This document shows, in pieces, positions 27,590-38,045 of a stretch of DNA of 64,000 nt. Where the stretch lies: the NCBI RefSeq assembly GCF_003691585.1, contig NZ_CP033169.1:2604001-2668000 (forward strand), given 5' to 3'. The notes below the pieces were generated by a model. That model made no database searches and was not told the origin of the DNA. It saw nothing but the letters and a program-made list of their open reading frames with translations. A program made the position numbers and the translations under genes. Origin of the DNA: Biomaibacter acetigenes. Its GTDB lineage: Bacteria > Bacillota > Thermosediminibacteria > Thermosediminibacterales > Tepidanaerobacteraceae. Positions within the stretch are counted from its first letter, which is position 1; the number at the start of each line of letters is the position of its first letter.

Positions 27590-30500
27590 TTATTCCTCCC
27601 ATATTTCCAGGTTTTTGATGTTGATCTGCTTCTGGGAAATTCCCTGGATATCCAGCCTCAGCCATTGTTTGCCTTCTTTGAGGTCCTTTGTGGTGAGAAA
27701 TGTAGCCGTCATTTTTGAAAGCTGCTGGGTTGGATTTATTTCTTTCCATTGGTACTGGGGATTCTTGCCTTCCCTTGTGAATACATTGAAAACCAGTTTA
27801 TCTTTCGGTATGTCGCCACTGGCCATAATATTTATGGTGTAAAAGTTTTGAGGTTTCAGGGAAATATCCTGTTTTGTGTATATATAGGACGGGCCCTGGC
27901 CTTCATTTGTTAACCGAGCATAATCCTTTTTTATGATATCGGCTTTGAGCAAGCCTTTTTCCGAGTTGGAAGTACGCCATAAATCAGGGATCCCGTCATG
28001 GTCTGCATCTACGGTAAAATCTGACGCAAAGACCAAATCTTTAAGTTTTTTATAGTAATTTTCGTCGTCGATGTTTTCGGCCAGAAGTTTTGCTTTATAT
28101 ACATACAGCATCAGATTACTGGTGATCTCCAGTTTTTCCGGCGCATTTTTCGGAGATTTCATGTTAAGGTCGGAGATTTTATCGAAGATGTTCCGGGATT
28201 TTTGAGTGAGGTTTAAAGCCTCATCTTTCTTGCCCTGTCTTATATATACCTCGGCAACTTTTTCATAGGCATCGGCCAGGTTTTCCCATACTTCCATGTT
28301 ATAGGGGTTGAGATCTGAAGCTTTTTCAAGGGCCAAAAGGCCATCCGGCAGTTTGCCGTTTTGCAGGCAATATGCCCCAAGCTGCGTTTGGAGCTTTGCG
28401 TTGTAACGGTCGAGGCCTATTGCCGTCATCCTATCCTGTTCGGCTTTTTTAATAAGTTCGTCGTCTTTTGTCTGTCTTCCTATGACATCTTCCAGTTGGG
28501 CAAGATCCGCCTTGAACGAAGCTGTCAATGGATCATATTTTGAAGCCTTCTCAAAGGCATCTTTTGCCTTCGTGATATTCTGCTGCTGGATATATCCCAC
28601 CGCCTGCTGGCCGTAGGTATAGCCCTGATAAAGGAAGAAAGATGATACAATCAATATGCAGGATATTGCTGTATAAGCCCATGCCGGCCAGGCGACAGTC
28701 GAGGATGTTTTATTCTCTTGAGGATTTGCCATATATGACGATGATTTTATGATGCCGAAGAGTTCCCAGAGATACAGGGCTACCGCGCCCAGGGAAAGGT
28801 TAAAGTCCATGGCGCTGTGGCCTCCCAGGGCTACAGCGCCCGCCATGGCTCCCCATGCGAGGCCCCTTATCTCCGAATGTGCATCGGACCTCATTACTTT
28901 AAATCCTGAAATCAGGACAAAAGTCCACAGGCTAATGAGCACCAGTAATCCTATGGTGCCAGTTTCCACCCAGAGCTGCAGGAAAAAGCTATGAACTTCC
29001 GTGGTGAAGTAACGGTAAGATTGATAGGCAAAATATACGGATTTCCAGCCACCGCCACCAGTGCCAAAGATGGGGTGGGATTTTATGATCTTCAAGGCGT
29101 CCCGATAGAAGGTAAGCCTTTCCTGAACACTGTGTTCACCGATATTTATACTGGATATCCGTCGGCTGATGGCCTGGGGAATATATTTATATGCAAGGGT
29201 TATTTTTTGAGCTGTGGACTTATCCCCGGATTCGTAAAATTGTACATTGGAAAAAGATGCAGCGGTGCCGGGGAAACGGTTGGAAAAACCTATGGAAAGG
29301 CTTTTTGTATCGGGCCTGGTGGTAAAGGTAAATTCTTTTACCTGCCCGTTTAAAGATTCTTTTATGTATTCATTCAAAATCCTAACTGAGTTTTTATTTT
29401 CATCCAGGCTGTTGACAAGCAGGGCGGCGCCCCATTGTTCTTCTTTTGCTCCAGGTTTAGAAGAAACGGTAACTTTGACGGTATATTCCGTATCTGGCCT
29501 GACGTTTTCTACCGGATACCACGCGGTTTTCCAGCTTTCCGGTTCGTTTTCCGTGTGGGAAAGGGTCAGAGATGCCTCAGTAGTAAGGGCTATATAGCCG
29601 CCGGTGCCTGCCAGGATAATGAATATTATAAGTGCTGTAATGATAACTTTCGGCCTTATATGGAGGGCAAAGTGCTCACTGATTTTCTCCACCGCAAAGA
29701 ATAGGATGACGGCTATGGCGGCACCCGCCGCATACCACATCCATGCCTGGCTTTTTTGAGCGGCGGATATAGCGGTGCCGAAGCCGGGGGATGCGATTAC
29801 AGCGGCTATAAACGTCTCCATAGAGTATCCCAGGGCTTTCATTCGGTATTCGCCGGGCATGCCGACAATTAGAATCAGAAAGAACACCGGAAACATGAGC
29901 CATGCGGCCCGGGACAGAGTGAAGAGGAAACACAGAAACAGGGTGTAGTTTACAACGGACAGTATACCCCTCTGCCAGCGCTGTCCGGCGGTGGCCCACA
30001 GGGATGTGGATATCATGAAGGCGGCGGTGAGGTATGCCGCCAGGGTATTCGGGTACTGGATGGTGGAGTTTATCCTGCCGCCCACGAAGGCGCCGTTGTA
30101 AGTGAAGGTGCCGGCGGCGGCGCCGATGCCAATGAAGGCCACGCCGAAAGCGGAGAGCGCCATGGCCCAGAGGATTATTTTGATATCCTTCCTGGTGCGG
30201 GCAAAGTCCGATACCAGATAGAAGGCCATGAAGTAATTTATGTACTTCAGCAGTTCTCCCACCGCCGAGCGGATATTTACGGCCACAAAGAGGGATATAA
30301 AGTAGGCTCCCACCAGGGCCAGAGCGGCAAAGTCCATGGGGGATCTAAAGAATCTCTGCTCTTTCAGGATAAAGCCTTTATATATCACCCATGCCAGGAA
30401 CAAGACGCCGGTATACATATGGGTGGGGAGGAATTCTTTGTCGAAGAACATGCCCCTAAAATAGGGGGGATAGAGCAGAAGGATGATAAGGCCTATATAT

Positions 30501-30606
30501 ATAAGGTAATACAAGGTCCCTTTCTCGGCAGGAATACTCTGCTGTAGAGATCCGCTCCTTTTTCTTCATTTTTTCTCTGTTCCTTTAGTTTTTGCTTTCT
30601 TCCCAT
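27590..30606 (-). CDS. O-antigen ligase-family protein with TPR and C-terminal carbohydrate-binding-like region (one frameshift)
   Basis: A large (~1005-residue) membrane protein: about twelve N-terminal helices, a Wzy_C-type loop with HPIFGTGGGGWKSVYFAY and EVHSFFLQLWVETG, a tetratricopeptide region around residues 640-790, and a C-terminal beta-rich domain ending NIKNLEIWEE. The true start is probably ATG 30606 (MGRKQKLKEQRKNEEKGADL); a missing C near 30526 separates it from the long frame beginning LYYLIYIGLI. It likely ligates or polymerises polysaccharide chains at the outer membrane face. Confidence 0.85.
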
Positions 30607-30665
30607 CTATTTTCACCTATTTTTTCATAATTTTAGCTGCATGGCCTGGTAAATGTATTTATTAT

Positions 30666-31963
30666 TTATCCCTTAACATTCGGTATGACTTGAGATTCGC
30701 CCGACTTTTGCCAGTAGTCCAGGAAAAATACCGTAAACACGCCCACCATAAGCCCCAGCGCCATGGCTATGGCCACGTTCAAAGCCTTCTTTGGGGCTAC
30801 GGGTTTAATAGGCACTATGGCCGGGGATACTACCATGATGTTGGCATCGCCGATCTTGCTGGAAGTGGTGATACGGGCTTCCTGGTATTTCTGCAGGAAG
30901 GTGTTGTAGGTATCCTGCGCCACGGTAAACTGCTGCTGGAGGCGGTTATACTCCGTCTGCTTTTCCGCCAGGGTCGCCTGGAGGCTTTCCAGCTCCGCCT
31001 GGGTTTTGCGGATATTGTCAGAAATGGCGGCTTTCTGTGAAATAATGCCGGACAGTGTCACTTCCAGTTCCGCCACCTTATTGTTTAACATGGTGTAGTT
31101 TTCATTTATCTCCTGGCTTTTCATGGTAAGGCCTGCCACATCCGACATTTTTCCGTCGGATTTGCCGGCAGCAAGGCCTGCCATGACGGGGTCATCTATG
31201 ACGGATTTTTGAAGGTCCAGGAATTTAGGTTCCTTTGAAAGGCGCGCCCGGGCGCTTTCCAGAGATGCCCTGGTGGCCTTTTCATCCACATCCAGCTGTA
31301 CCAGCTGCGTTTTAAAATCTGTGATAAGTTTTAACTTAGCTTCTATATCCTGCTGGAGCTCATTTACGCTCTGGGGCTGGGCCATGAATTTTTTAAGTTC
31401 TTCGGTGGCGGCCTGAAGGTTTTTCTGCTCCTCCTGCATCTGAGTTTTTAAGAATGCGGCGGATTTACCCATCTGCTCCTGTAAGGCATTGGAAAGAAAA
31501 TCAACAAACCTGGGTGCCAGGGTATTGGCTATCCTGGCGGCCATCTCCGGATTTTTATCCTTTACTGTGATCCTGATAAGGTTTGTATCTTTGACTGCCT
31601 CCACATCTATGGCGTCTCTCAGGGAATTTAAGTCGTATTTTTCCGGGTCGAGGTTGAGGTCTTTTATGACCTGATTCAGTATATGGGGTTTGTCACCTGC
31701 ACCCGGTAGGTTTCCAGTGTCATCTGGGGATACTGGGAAAGATAGCTTAAAAGCGTGTTGTAGGCGCTTTCCTGGGTCGGCGGCGGGTTCTTGGGCACCA
31801 GGGGCGATACCATAAGGGTAGTCCTGGCCTCATATGTAGGTGATATTATGAAAAAGCTGAAGATACCGCTCACCAGCATGGCGATTATTGTTATGGCGGC
31901 GATGATCCATTTGCCTCGCAACAGCACTTCAATCAATTCTCGCAGGCTTATTTCTTCTTCCAT
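30666..31963 (-). CDS. Wzz/chain-length determinant protein (one frameshift)
   Basis: It starts at ATG 31963 behind AGGAGGAAT (MEEEISLRELIEVLLRGKWI). A first membrane helix, a long periplasmic-type coiled coil (residues ~150-360) and a second helix near the C-terminus (ALNVAIAMALGLMVGVFTVF) follow. A missing C in the run at 31684-31687 interrupts it at VTNP; restored, it reads HILNQVIKDLNLDPEKYDLN and continues. About 432 residues. It lacks a fused BY-kinase domain. It controls chain length together with the polymerase. Confidence 0.87.
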
Positions 31964-32086
31964 ATTATTCCTCCTGTGTGATATTTTACCATAATAAAGT
32001 ACAGAGCTCTGCCTTATGATTTGCGTGTTTTTTTTACAAATCAAAAAAAGGTTTATTTTTCCGTCGCTCAAGGGCGCCGAAACGCC

Positions 32087-32225
32087 TCAGGAGTTTGCCG
32101 CTTTGTCCAGGGTTTGCAGTACCACCAGACGCAGGTCCACTTTTTTCGTCTCGTTCAAAATGTCGATTCATGCCCGATTTTATTTTTATTCTACATAAGG
32201 AAGCGATTTCCTTCTTTTTGGGGAG
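32087..32225 (-). pseudogene. Collapsed loaP copy: leader joined to the last ~20 codons
   Basis: The minus strand reads a leader element (GTAGAATAAAAATAAAAT, GGGCATGAATCGACAT) shared with 34544-34580. It is joined directly to a loaP-type ending (TKKVDLRLVVLQTLDKAANS), the counterpart of 33928-34000. The junction lies in ATGTCGA, present at both parental sites. A second loaP once stood directly upstream of wzz and was lost by microhomology deletion. Confidence 0.75.
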
Positions 32226-32263
32226 GTAATTTTGTTTCATCTTCTATGAATTCGGGCTCTACA

Positions 32264-33764
32264 TCATTTTTCCACAACCTCGTATTCGTCCTTGCCGATG
32301 AATATCAGCAGGGCCTGTTTGAGGTCTTTTTTGTTTTCCAGGCGGCGGCTTTTTTTATAGCGCTCCAGCTGCTCCTGACCTTCTGCCTTTATTTTTTCAA
32401 CGTATGCGGCAAAGTCCGGCCTTCTTTCTTCGCTCTTTTTTATATACTTCAATTCAATCAGCCATTCATACTTTACGTCCGGGTTGCGCATGTCCCGCTC
32501 CAGATATATGTCTATATAGCCGGATTCGACTTCTTTTTCGCTAACCGGTTTATACAGCCCGCTGGTGATTAAAAAAGATGGTTTTTATTACATAATTGGG
32601 TATGGCCAGTTCCACTATGTTGTATTTGCTCTCTTTTATGGTCAACATTCCCATATAAAAAAGTAATGAAATGAAATATTCATCATCATACATCCTGTCA
32701 AAAGAAAATTTCGTAACTATGTCGGAGACAATACTTTCATCCCTCAAGATCTTCTCCAGGACTTTTTTATTTTTTTCATTGGTTGCAAGCCGGTTCAGAC
32801 GGCCGTAATCGGTTTTTACGTTGTCGTCTATCAGTATTCTGGGCTCTTTATTATATCTTGTATATTGATCTAAAAAATAGAATATCATATCGGGATTATA
32901 CATTCTCTCAGAAGCATCTAAATTAAACAAATATCCGTTATAGTAGTCTTTAAGCTTAATCTGAATGTCGGCCGGATTTATGTTTAGCATATCGAGAATT
33001 TTCTGCAATTCCTTCTCTGTAAATCCCATCATTTCATTCAGGTTCTTATCCATGGTGATGTTCATGGCTATGTTGAAGCCGCTGGTGAGGTCATCCAGCA
33101 TGATGGGGGATATGCCGGTGATGAATATCCTGTCTATAACAGTTTCGGTGCCTATCTTGACGGTTTCATAAAAGTCTCTCACAAAACCTGATGCCCTTAT
33201 AATTTCCTTATAAAGATCATTTTCCCCCATGGCGATGATGTCGTTGGCAAAATGGTCATATTCGTCGATTATGAGATATATTTTTTTGTTATGCTTTCTT
33301 ATTTCTTCGATAAATAAATCTATGATAGAGCGTATATCGGATATATTAAAAAGAGCATTTTTAAGTTCGGTCTTATCGCCCAGGACCCATGAATATTTAC
33401 TTAAAAAACTTGCAATAGAGTTAATTAAACTTGATTTAAACGATCCATATAATGATTCTTTATTCTCGGTATTTAAGCCTGAAAAATTGAGTTTTAAAAT
33501 GAGGTAAGTGTTTTTCAAGGGAGTGGGATTTTTCCCTATGTATAAATCACCAAAGAGTTTCTGGAAATCTTCTCTGGCATTTATGTCGTAGTAGTGTTCC
33601 AGGGTGGACAAAAACAGGCTTTTCCCAAAGCGGCGGGGCCTGATGAAGAATATGTATTTGCTGTTTAAGTTTTCTAGTTTTTCTATGTATGGTGTTTTAT
33701 CTACGTAAAGATACCCTTGTTCCCTGAGGCTTTTGAAGTTGGAGATGCCATAGGGGATTTTCAT
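32264..33764 (-). CDS. AAA-ATPase-like protein with C-terminal PD-(D/E)XK domain (one frameshift)
   Basis: The N-terminal 400 residues are the AAA_ATPase-like family (KIPYGISNFKSLREQGYLYV, Walker A-like FIRPRRFGKSLFLS, Walker B-like YLIIDEYDHF). The C-terminal ~95 residues (ESGYIDIYLERDMRNPDVKY, then EWLIELKYIKKSE with E-x-K) are the associated PD-(D/E)XK_9 nuclease domain. A one-base change in the T run at 32569-32576 separates them. Start ATG 33764 after GGAGGA. Such genes are abundant, often multicopy and of unknown role. Its position between loaP and wzz looks like an insertion. Confidence 0.78.
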
Positions 33765-33927
33765 GGGGCGCCTGTCCTCCTGCACAGCTAACCCTCCCGT
33801 GCAATATTTTCTGATTACAATGATATCACATTGTGATAAATATGGCAATTAATTGAACATTACCCTGATAAAGTAAAAGCGCCAGCTTTTGATGACGGTG
33901 CTTACATACGGCTTGGTGGTGTGACGA

Positions 33928-34458
33928 TTATATGCTTTTGCTCTTTTCAATATCTTTAATTACCGTAAGGCCCAGGTCTACTTTTTTCGTCTCGTTCAAA
34001 ATGTCGAGCATGACTTTGGCTCTGCCCTTCCTGCTGTCTACGTCGATGATGATGCCTTCAAAGTCCTTTAAGGGGCCCTCGATGATTTTGACTTTTGTAC
34101 CCACTCTTATCCCGGTGGAAAATCCTATGACATCTGATACGCTCGTAAGTCTGAGGATAGGCTTCATTTCTTCCGGTGGCACTTCTGCCGGCTCAAGGTC
34201 CGTCATCAGAAGTTTTGCAGATACCGGCATTAATTTTATGCTGCGGTAGGTTTCTTCGGTCATGACGGTATTTATAAAGACGTAACCCGGGAATAGTGTG
34301 CGCACCACTTCTATCTTTTTCCCCTGCCGCTTTTCCATGAGCCTTCTTCGTGGTATCAGGGGCTTTACTTCATCCGGCGGGAAGATGTGCTCGATGGCTT
34401 CCTTCAGCTTTTTTTCCTCGCCCGTCTTTGTAAACAGCACATACCATTTTTTTCTCAT
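33928..34458 (-). CDS. loaP: NusG-paralogue antiterminator LoaP
   Basis: A 176-residue NusG-family protein with the NGN domain (KKWYVLFTKTGEEKKLKEAI, LFPGYVFINTVMTEETYRSI) and a KOW domain (GTKVKIIEGPLKDFEGIIID). It is not the housekeeping NusG, which would lie beside secE. LoaP-type paralogues load onto RNA polymerase at leader hairpins of long polysaccharide operons and prevent termination. It is the first gene ahead of the ~26-kb minus-strand polysaccharide cluster. A hairpin (CGGGGA-CA-TCCCCG) sits between a GGGAGG site and the ATG, suggesting structured translation control. Confidence 0.88.
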   Translation of the reverse strand: MRKKWYVLFTKTGEEKKLKEAIEHIFPPDEVKPLIPRRRLMEKRQGKKIEVVRTLFPGYVFINTVMTEETYRSIKLMPVSAKLLMTDLEPAEVPPEEMKPILRLTSVSDVIGFSTGIRVGTKVKIIEGPLKDFEGIIIDVDSRKGRAKVMLDILNETKKVDLGLTVIKDIEKSKSI

Positions 34459-34540
34459 CGCAGATTCGGGGATGTCCCCGGAAAGCCTCCCGCTATGCTG
34501 AAATAGGTATCATCAGGCCGGATATTTATGGTATTGCATA

Positions 34541-34605
34541 ATATGTCGATTCATGCCCTATTTTATTTTTATTCTACATGGGGAGGAGATTTCCTTTTTT
34601 TTGAG
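34541..34605 (-). promoter_or_regulatory. loaP leader element (repeated at 32160-32215)
   Basis: This conserved leader segment contains TAGAATAAAAATAAAATAGG and CATGAATCGACAT on the minus strand. The only other copy in the window precedes the collapsed loaP near 32160. Conservation outside the gene suggests a promoter or RNA leader function for LoaP-controlled transcription; the exact role is not visible. Confidence 0.45.
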
Positions 34606-34691
34606 GATATTTTTTGGGAAATATAAGGATAATGAATCATCTTTGTCTTTTTTTATTTTCCATGCTATAATAAAAAAAGCGGTTAATCCTG

Positions 34692-34728
34692 CCCGGGTCG
34701 CAGACACCCCGGTTAAAAAAACAAGGAG
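34692..34728 (+). promoter_or_regulatory. preQ1-I riboswitch controlling queT-queF
   Basis: The sequence CCGGGTCGCAGACACCCCGG then TTAAAAAAACAAGG has the preQ1 class I layout: a P1 stem CCGGG/CCCGG, a C-rich loop and an A-rich tail forming the pseudoknot. It closely resembles the T. tengcongensis aptamer as I recall it. The tail overlaps AAGGAGG, the ribosome-binding site of queT, so preQ1 binding would block translation. Confidence 0.9.
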
Positions 34729-34736
34729 GAATTTCT

Positions 34737-35216
34737 GTGTCCAAAAAAATCAAAGACCTGACACAAATATCACTGGTAGCCTGCCTCTATGTTATATTCA
34801 CCCTTATCTCTTCATCGATTTCTTATCTTCCCAGTCAGTTTAGAGTGGGTGAAATGGTAAAACCCATCAGCACTTTTGACAAAAAGTTTGCCGTATCTAT
34901 GATGATTGGAAATTTCCTTTCAAATCTTTTCAGCCCTTTTGCCGGCCCTATGGAACTGGTATTTATGCCGCTCTCTAATTTAATCGGTTGTAGAATGGGT
35001 TTTATTATAGGTAAATACACGAACAGGTTCATCGGTTCTCTTTTCATTGCCTTCTGGATTTCCGCTTCGGTAGCCTTCACTTTGAAAATTGCCGCCGATT
35101 TCCCCTTTTTTGAAACCTTCATGAGCGTATTGGTATCCGAAGCCATCCTAATGATAGCAGGCTATTTTATAATGGAGTTTATGTGTAAGAGAGGAGTGCT
35201 TAAAATAAATGGATAA
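34737..35216 (+). CDS. queT: QueT-family transporter (ECF S component) for a queuosine precursor
   Basis: A 159-residue membrane protein with about five helices. It has the QueT-family regions [19 protein letters not shown] and [17 protein letters not shown], and an internal [18 protein letters not shown]. It is the substrate-binding S component, needing a shared ECF energising module encoded elsewhere, and takes up preQ1/preQ0-type bases. GTG start seven bases after GGAGG, under the preQ1 riboswitch. It overlaps queF by eight bases. Confidence 0.9.
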   Translation: MSKKIKDLTQISLVACLYVIFTLISSSISYLPSQFRVGEMVKPISTFDKKFAVSMMIGNFLSNLFSPFAGPMELVFMPLSNLIGCRMGFIIGKYTNRFIGSLFIAFWISASVAFTLKIAADFPFFETFMSVLVSEAILMIAGYFIMEFMCKRGVLKING

Positions 35217-35604
35217 ATACAGTGAAAAGAGATTTGATATTTACGGATATGACAAAATCGATACCGATGTTTTAGAAACCATGGAATACGAGTATCCAGA
35301 AAAGGATACGATTATTGAATACCATACCGAAGAATTTTCTTCCGTCTGTCCGTGGACCGGTTTGCCTGATAATGCAAAGCTTACCATCAGATATATACCC
35401 GGCAATAAACTTGTGGAATTAAAATCTCTAAAATATTACCTGACATCTTACCGCAATATAGGGATATTACAGGAGCATGCTGTAAATCGGATACTGGATG
35501 ATCTGGTAAAACTGCTGGCTCCTAAATATATGGAAATTATCGGGGATTTTGTGGCAAGAGGCGGGATATCCACAAAGGTTATGGCAAAGTACAACGGATC
35601 ATAG
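35209..35604 (+). CDS. queF: NADPH-dependent 7-cyano-7-deazaguanine reductase QueF
   Basis: A 131-residue QueF of the short (YkvM-like) type: [13 protein letters not shown] with the catalytic Cys, then the family motif [19 protein letters not shown] and GDFVARGGI. It reduces the nitrile of preQ0 to preQ1 for queuosine in tRNA wobble positions. Co-transcribed with queT under preQ1 control. The end overlaps the convergent truD gene by six bases. Confidence 0.93.
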   Translation: MDKYSEKRFDIYGYDKIDTDVLETMEYEYPEKDTIIEYHTEEFSSVCPWTGLPDNAKLTIRYIPGNKLVELKSLKYYLTSYRNIGILQEHAVNRILDDLVKLLAPKYMEIIGDFVARGGISTKVMAKYNGS

Positions 35605-36771
35605 CACGCCTATGGCTTTCACCAGCATGGTGGCAAAGGAGCCGGGAGGCAGGGCGAACTTGAGCTTGAATTTGACAAAGCCCGGGTAGATGTCGTCATC
35701 CTCGAAGGGACCGATGTACAGGTTTTCGGGGAATATGATTGCCGGGCGGAGGAAGGACTTGAAAAAGGACTTCCTTATTTTTTTTAGATTGAAGTCGGAG
35801 GGCTTTACTTCTCTTTGGGAAAGGACTTCGCTGACGGCCCTGTCGATATGCGGCGACGTTTTGGGTATCCTGCAGGACACGGTAGGAATCTCCATTTTTT
35901 CTAAGGTTTTTAAGTTTTCCGGTGTAAGGGTCTTGTAAAAGTAGTAGTCCATTATCTTGCCCTTTACTTCAAAGAGTTCGTCGGCATGAGAGAAAAGTAT
36001 GCGTTCCAGTGCTTTGTTCCACAGAAAGCTCTGGTAGGCGGAAAAGTGCATGCTGAGGCTCTCTTTGGGGATGGCGTTTATGGCCTCCACCAGGGCATTC
36101 TTGCTTTTTCCGGTGGAAAGTATCTCCATTATCTCTCTTTCGGCTTTGGTGCGGCAAAGGGGCAGGATCTCCCGGAAGTTTCCCCAGAGCTCGGTTATTT
36201 TTTTCTTGCGCTCTTTCTCCTCTTTTTTATCTTCGGGGTGGATGGCGGTAAAGTACAGCTTCAGGGCGCCGTTATAGTGCTTTTTTATTATGCGCTCGGC
36301 CAGGATCTCGTCGGGGTTTCCTATGCTGCCGAAGCGCTGGTCGTCAAAGTAGTTGGGAAAGCCGAAGTTTTCGATCTGTTTCAGGCGCTGCTCGATGGCG
36401 TCTTTTTCTTCGGGCTTTATCCTGCGCAGGGTGAGTTCAAAGTAGTTGCCCTTAAGGATGGCCGGAGATACAAAATCGTCAGCGAAGCCTTCGAAGGTGA
36501 GCTCCACGTTGGGCAGGGAAAAGGATATCTCCCGGTCCCGAGGGACAGAGATATACTGATAGGTGACGGCATGGCGGTCCTTCCTGCCTCCGGAGCCTAT
36601 GATGTACATGGGGATGTGGTTTTCCCGGGCGATGTAGAGCAGGGCGTCCATGGTGTTCCAGTGGCGTTTTTTGAGCCTGTATATGCGATAGCGACCGCCG
36701 GATGTATATTTTAAGTCTATGAGTTCTCTCACTATGAAATCCTCGGGAGTGACTTTTATTTTCAAAAGCAT
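35599..36771 (-). CDS. truD: tRNA pseudouridine(13) synthase TruD
   Basis: A 390-residue TruD-family enzyme with the catalytic motif [12 protein letters not shown] (Asp at position 65 from ATG 36771), [10 protein letters not shown] and the TRUD domain between. It isomerises U13 in tRNA. The protein ends near [12 protein letters not shown], the normal family end. I prefer ATG 36771 to the TTG one codon earlier; its ATG overlaps the TGA of a hepT scrap. TruD is less usual in Firmicutes than in proteobacteria. Confidence 0.9.
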   Translation of the reverse strand: MLLKIKVTPEDFIVRELIDLKYTSGGRYRIYRLKKRHWNTMDALLYIARENHIPMYIIGSGGRKDRHAVTYQYISVPRDREISFSLPNVELTFEGFADDFVSPAILKGNYFELTLRRIKPEEKDAIEQRLKQIENFGFPNYFDDQRFGSIGNPDEILAERIIKKHYNGALKLYFTAIHPEDKKEEKERKKKITELWGNFREILPLCRTKAEREIMEILSTGKSKNALVEAINAIPKESLSMHFSAYQSFLWNKALERILFSHADELFEVKGKIMDYYFYKTLTPENLKTLEKMEIPTVSCRIPKTSPHIDRAVSEVLSQREVKPSDFNLKKIRKSFFKSFLRPAIIFPENLYIGPFEDDDIYPGFVKFKLKFALPPGSFATMLVKAIGVL

Positions 36772-36848
36772 CAACCCTCTTTTTTAGCTATAAAATTTGC
36801 TATTTCTTTTAAGAATGTCTCAAAGTCTTTTAATTCCTCTCTATCAGG
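36771..36848 (-). pseudogene. C-terminal scrap of a HepT-like toxin
   Basis: The last ~25 codons read PDREELKDFETFLKEIANFI then AKKEG and a TGA, the typical end of HepT HEPN toxins (DF-x2-F-x3-I). Everything upstream, including the R-x4-H catalytic motif, is missing. It overlaps the end of mntA in another frame. It is a remnant of an mntA-hepT pair. Confidence 0.5.
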
Positions 36849-37246
36849 TTTTGTATAAACTCTTTTTGCATGCTGTTATATCGATAATAGTGGAGTCTGA
36901 AAGAGTTGATTACCGACTCTAAAAAATCATCTGTAATATCTCTATCCTTTTCATAAATTATCCTTCCTTTTATGACCGCATTGTACCTTAATAGGAAATT
37001 AGCTTTGTTTAGATTTAATAAATCAATGTCTTCGAATTTTAATATCTCGGATAAATCGTCCATGATACGGGCTTCATCCGGTAAAGATATATCATTTTTA
37101 AACAATATAGCTATGTCTATATCGCTGATTTTTTCAAGAAAGTTGTTTTCTATTAAGGAACCAAAGACTGTAACCAGCAGGATGTTGGGGTCTTTTTTGA
37201 AGTAATTTATTAAATCCTGGTTATCCATCACATTAATAGACTTCAT
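36830..37246 (-). CDS. mntA: MntA-like minimal nucleotidyltransferase antitoxin
   Basis: A 138-residue protein with the MNT nucleotidyltransferase pattern: TVFGS (Gly29-Ser30), then SDIDIAI with Asp42 and Asp44, the metal ligands. MntA antitoxins adenylylate and silence HepT toxins. The ATG follows AAAGGGG at seven bases. Its toxin survives only as a C-terminal scrap, so it is now effectively orphaned. The C-terminus may also be altered by the same deletion. Confidence 0.8.
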   Translation of the reverse strand: MKSINVMDNQDLINYFKKDPNILLVTVFGSLIENNFLEKISDIDIAILFKNDISLPDEARIMDDLSEILKFEDIDLLNLNKANFLLRYNAVIKGRIIYEKDRDITDDFLESVINSFRLHYYRYNSMQKEFIQNLIERN

Positions 37247-37388
37247 ATGAAAGCCCCTTTCTTTATTTTCATTATTTTCCTTTTTTCATCATATCATACA
37301 CTCTGTCAGGCTGCAATTGTGGCGGTAAAATTTATGATATTGATGGACCTGTCCCGGATGGGATCATTTTTTTTGTGGCAAATATGCC

Positions 37389-37518
37389 CACCGGTTCCCG
37401 GTGGTGTGTTTTTTGGTTTTATTCGGGCCGGATGGATGTTCTTTTACGCCCGATCGGGGCGACCCGGCCTTTTTTTATTTGCAGTGGGCTGCCGAATCAG
37501 TGTGATCCGGCTTTTTTG
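37389..37518 (+). terminator. Three successive intrinsic terminator-like hairpins
   Basis: Hairpin 1 is CCACCGG-TTC-CCGGTGG followed by a T-rich stretch (37389-37414). Hairpin 2 is GGGCCGG...ACCCGGCC followed by seven T (37425-37478). Hairpin 3 is GCCGAATCA-GTG-TGATCCGGC followed by six T (37491-37518). All are oriented for plus-strand transcripts. The rest of the 37247-37767 gap holds no gene I can support. Confidence 0.7.
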
Positions 37519-37767
37519 TTTTTTTCCCGGGCCATCGTATAATCAAATCGTAATTCGGACAGCCCCGGAAAAACAGGTGGCCGGGAGGCGGGATGAAGGC
37601 CGCCTGTTCCGATGGAATAACGGCGGACGGCATGCCTTCTTCCCGCAAAGATGCGGGGGCGTGCAAAAAGGGCTGGCGAAAATAAGATGATCTCTTGCCA
37701 GCACCGCATCCTCCAGGGCGGAGGGTTTTTAAGACCGGGGCTGGCGAAAGGGAGAGGAGGTGAGAAC

Positions 37768-37995
37768 ATGCCGGTTATAGTGACTCCCGTGGATTCCAGT
37801 CTCCAGATCATAGTTCAGACCGGAGTCGACGCAAACAACAAGCCTGTTTACAGGACCAGGTCTTACAACCGTGTAAAGACCGATGCGCAAGACCAGGATG
37901 TGCTGGATGTGGCAAAACAGATCATCGGGCTCCAGGCTCATCCGGTAAATTCTATCCGCCGGGTGATGGAAACCGAGCTGAACGAGCAGGTTTAA
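37768..37995 (+). CDS. DUF1659-family protein
   Basis: A 75-residue protein (MPVIVTPVDSSLQIIVQTGV, YRTRSYNRVKTDAQDQDVL) matching the DUF1659 family of small clostridial and Bacillus proteins, function unknown. ATG behind GGAGAGGAGGTGAG. First gene of a conserved cassette with DUF2922, a YvrJ-like peptide and an amidase, which suggests a cell-envelope or phage-derived role. Confidence 0.85.
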   Translation: MPVIVTPVDSSLQIIVQTGVDANNKPVYRTRSYNRVKTDAQDQDVLDVAKQIIGLQAHPVNSIRRVMETELNEQV

Positions 37996-38045
37996 GAGCA
38001 TCCCAAAAGTATGAGGACAAATTTATAAAGGGGAGGTGAGACTGT

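Noticed and set aside
35986-36714. 242-codon plus-strand open frame opposite truD
   Set aside because: It is exactly antisense to truD codons, has no ribosome-binding site or family motif, and reflects the GC-rich codon use of truD.
37247-37690. 147-codon plus-strand open frame in the mntA-DUF1659 gap
   Set aside because: It runs straight through three terminator hairpins and has no family resemblance.
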